Part shown: positions 4,900-5,920 of the stretch, in pieces | Layout of the letters: each line of letters starts with the position of its first letter | Numbering within the stretch: the first letter of the stretch is position 1 | Origin: Candidatus Campbelliibacteriota bacterium | GTDB lineage: Bacteria; Patescibacteriota; Minisyncoccia; Phycocordibacterales; CSBR16-193 | Direction: 5' to 3' | Length of the DNA: 5,920 bases | NCBI GenBank assembly: GCA_007129455.1 | Contig: SKVL01000050.1 | Coordinates: forward strand, 1-5,920 | Position numbers and translations under genes: made by a program | Notes under the pieces: model-generated | Seen by the model: only the letters and a program-made list of their open reading frames with translations | Database searches by the model: none | What the model was told of the DNA's origin: nothing

Positions 4900-5357
4900 T
4901 GTTGGCAAACAGATGGAAAACGAAACTGCGGGCAATCACGGTTATTGTGGCATTTTCCGCTTTAATCATATATGGCTACTTTCAAGCTTACGACCTCATA
5001 ATGGGTCCCGTGGTGAAGATAGAGTATCCGGAAAACAACCAAACGATAGAAGAGAGATCTTTTGTCTTATACGGCAAAACACGCAATGTCACACGCATAA
5101 ACCTAAACGATATACCCATATTCATAAACACCGAAGGGGAGTTCAGGGAAAGATTGCCTCTGGTGGGACACCGTAATATAATAAAAATCGAGGCCTGGGA
5201 TCGATTCGGAAGGAATACGGAGATTCACCACACGGTTATAAGCACGCTGGGTCCTCTCGGTATCCCCTCTCAAGAAGATATGGAAAGTCAAAGAAGCCGG
5301 GAAGAGAACGACTCGGACGACATCGAAAACGATGAGTCTCTTGATGTAATGTTTTAG
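4899..5357 (+). CDS. Single-pass membrane protein with an Ig-like extracytoplasmic domain
   Basis: This 152-aa protein has a basic N-terminus (NRWKTKLR), one membrane helix (about 11-33), then a beta-rich domain (about 37-116). Its pattern, EYPENNQTI, SFVLYGK, RINLNDIPIFINTEGEF, GHRNIIKIEAWDRFGR, is that of small Ig-like or glucodextranase-B-like domains (inference from strand pattern). An acidic, probably disordered tail (124-152) ends it. The positive-inside rule puts the domain outside the cytoplasm. ATG 4899 overlaps the ftsK TGA by one base (TGATG) with no Shine-Dalgarno, so translation is probably coupled to ftsK; a TTG start three bases earlier is possible. Catalytic residues are not apparent, which suggests a binding or structural role. 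Its place between ftsK and recA, which I recall from other Parcubacteria, hints at a link to division or envelope. Precise function unknown. Confidence 0.85.
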   Translation: MLANRWKTKLRAITVIVAFSALIIYGYFQAYDLIMGPVVKIEYPENNQTIEERSFVLYGKTRNVTRINLNDIPIFINTEGEFRERLPLVGHRNIIKIEAWDRFGRNTEIHHTVISTLGPLGIPSQEDMESQRSREENDSDDIENDESLDVMF

Positions 5358-5368
5358 AGTGTTAAATT
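5341..5368 (+). promoter_or_regulatory. Weak candidate internal promoter before recA
   Basis: TTGATG (5341-5346) and TAAATT (5363-5368) are 16 bp apart inside and just after the end of the preceding gene. The expected transcript start would fall only a few bases before the recA ATG at 5379, giving a near-leaderless mRNA consistent with the absent Shine-Dalgarno. The -10 matches consensus at four of six positions, so this is tentative. Confidence 0.25.
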
Positions 5369-5378
5369 TAATAAAATT

Positions 5379-5920
5379 ATGGCAAAAAAAGGATCGAAAG
5401 ACAAAAAAGAAAAGAGTAAGGAAGCCCTCGAAAGTACCATAGAAGAGATAAAGTCCAGGTTCGGGGAAGAAGCGATAATGAAACTCGGGGACAGGCCCAA
5501 ACTCGATGTTAATGTGATATCCACCGGCTCCATAGGACTGGATAACGCATTGGGGGTCGGAGGACTCCCCAAAGGCAGAATCATAGAAATATACGGACCG
5601 GAATCAAGCGGAAAAACGACGATCTGCCTGCACGTCGTGGCCGAAGCACAAAAAAAGGGAGGAATAGCAGCGTTCGTTGACACTGAGCACGCCTTGGACC
5701 CGGAGTATTCCAAAAAGTTAGGAGTAAAGGTTTCCGACCTATTGATATCCCAGCCGGACACAGGTGAGCAAGCCTTGGAGATAGTAGAGAGTCTTGTGCG
5801 CTCCGGAAACGTTGATGTGATTGTTATCGATTCAGTGGCGGCACTGACCCCCAAGGACGAGATAGAAGGAGAGATGGGGGCACACCACGTTGGTAAACAA
5901 GCAAGGTTGATGTCGCAGGC
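5379..5920 (+). CDS. recA: Recombinase RecA (N-terminal part, cut by window edge)
   Basis: RecA forms filaments on single-stranded DNA, drives homologous strand exchange and, in many bacteria, triggers LexA cleavage. The first 180 codons are present. Visible: the N-terminal helical region with [18 protein letters not shown] (21-38), the [20 protein letters not shown] core (47-66), Walker A GPESSGKT (73-80, Lys79), [10 protein letters not shown] (99-108) with the catalytic Glu103, [12 protein letters not shown] (124-135), and Walker [11 protein letters not shown] (147-156, Asp151). The [20 protein letters not shown] stretch (161-180) leads into DNA-binding loop L1. The Lys-rich start ([12 protein letters not shown]) is longer than in E. 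coli RecA. It starts 21 nt after the preceding stop, with AT-rich sequence and no Shine-Dalgarno. It is probably co-transcribed with ftsK, perhaps with its own promoter. Confidence 0.98.
   Translation, partial: MAKKGSKDKKEKSKEALESTIEEIKSRFGEEAIMKLGDRPKLDVNVISTGSIGLDNALGVGGLPKGRIIEIYGPESSGKTTICLHVVAEAQKKGGIAAFVDTEHALDPEYSKKLGVKVSDLLISQPDTGEQALEIVESLVRSGNVDVIVIDSVAALTPKDEIEGEMGAHHVGKQARLMSQ

Overview
The window looks like chromosomal DNA from a Candidate Phyla Radiation bacterium, most likely Parcubacteria (Patescibacteria). This rests on family resemblance recalled from memory: a secreted protein with the 'LTQSQIDAILGLL' and 'FSRDLSVGSTGDDVK' style typical of that group, a conserved-hypothetical winged-helix protein of a type I associate with it, and the order ftsK, small membrane-anchored protein, recA. 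Lysine- and glutamate-rich proteins and weak or absent Shine-Dalgarno sites fit the same picture. No search was possible, so the assignment is an inference.

Layout. Positions 1-298 hold the 5' part of a minus-strand gene for an exported protein with the start of a peptidoglycan-binding-like domain. Positions 299-1435 are a 1.1-kb stretch with no credible gene. It contains several inverted repeats, one perfect DnaA-box consensus and a very AT-rich patch with a short tandem repeat. Positions 1436-2332 (minus) encode a 298-aa protein with a C-terminal DeoR-type helix-turn-helix. Positions 2333-2622 are a divergent promoter region with a striking cluster of TGTCCTTTA-type repeats. From 2623 to the right edge, three plus-strand genes form a probable operon: ftsK (758 aa, complete), a 152-aa single-pass membrane protein with an Ig-like extracytoplasmic domain whose start overlaps the ftsK stop, and recA (first 180 codons, cut by the window edge).

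How the parts relate. FtsK (chromosome translocation at the division septum) and RecA (recombination) are chromosome-maintenance functions. The small protein between them is translationally coupled to FtsK and is anchored in the same membrane, so a septum- or envelope-related role is possible but unproven. The divergent HTH protein is a candidate regulator of the shared intergenic region, because repeated motifs overlap its own promoter and start.

No defence system, mobile element, CRISPR array, tRNA or rRNA was recognised. The least explained parts are the 1.1-kb gene-free region and the repeat cluster at 2277-2413.
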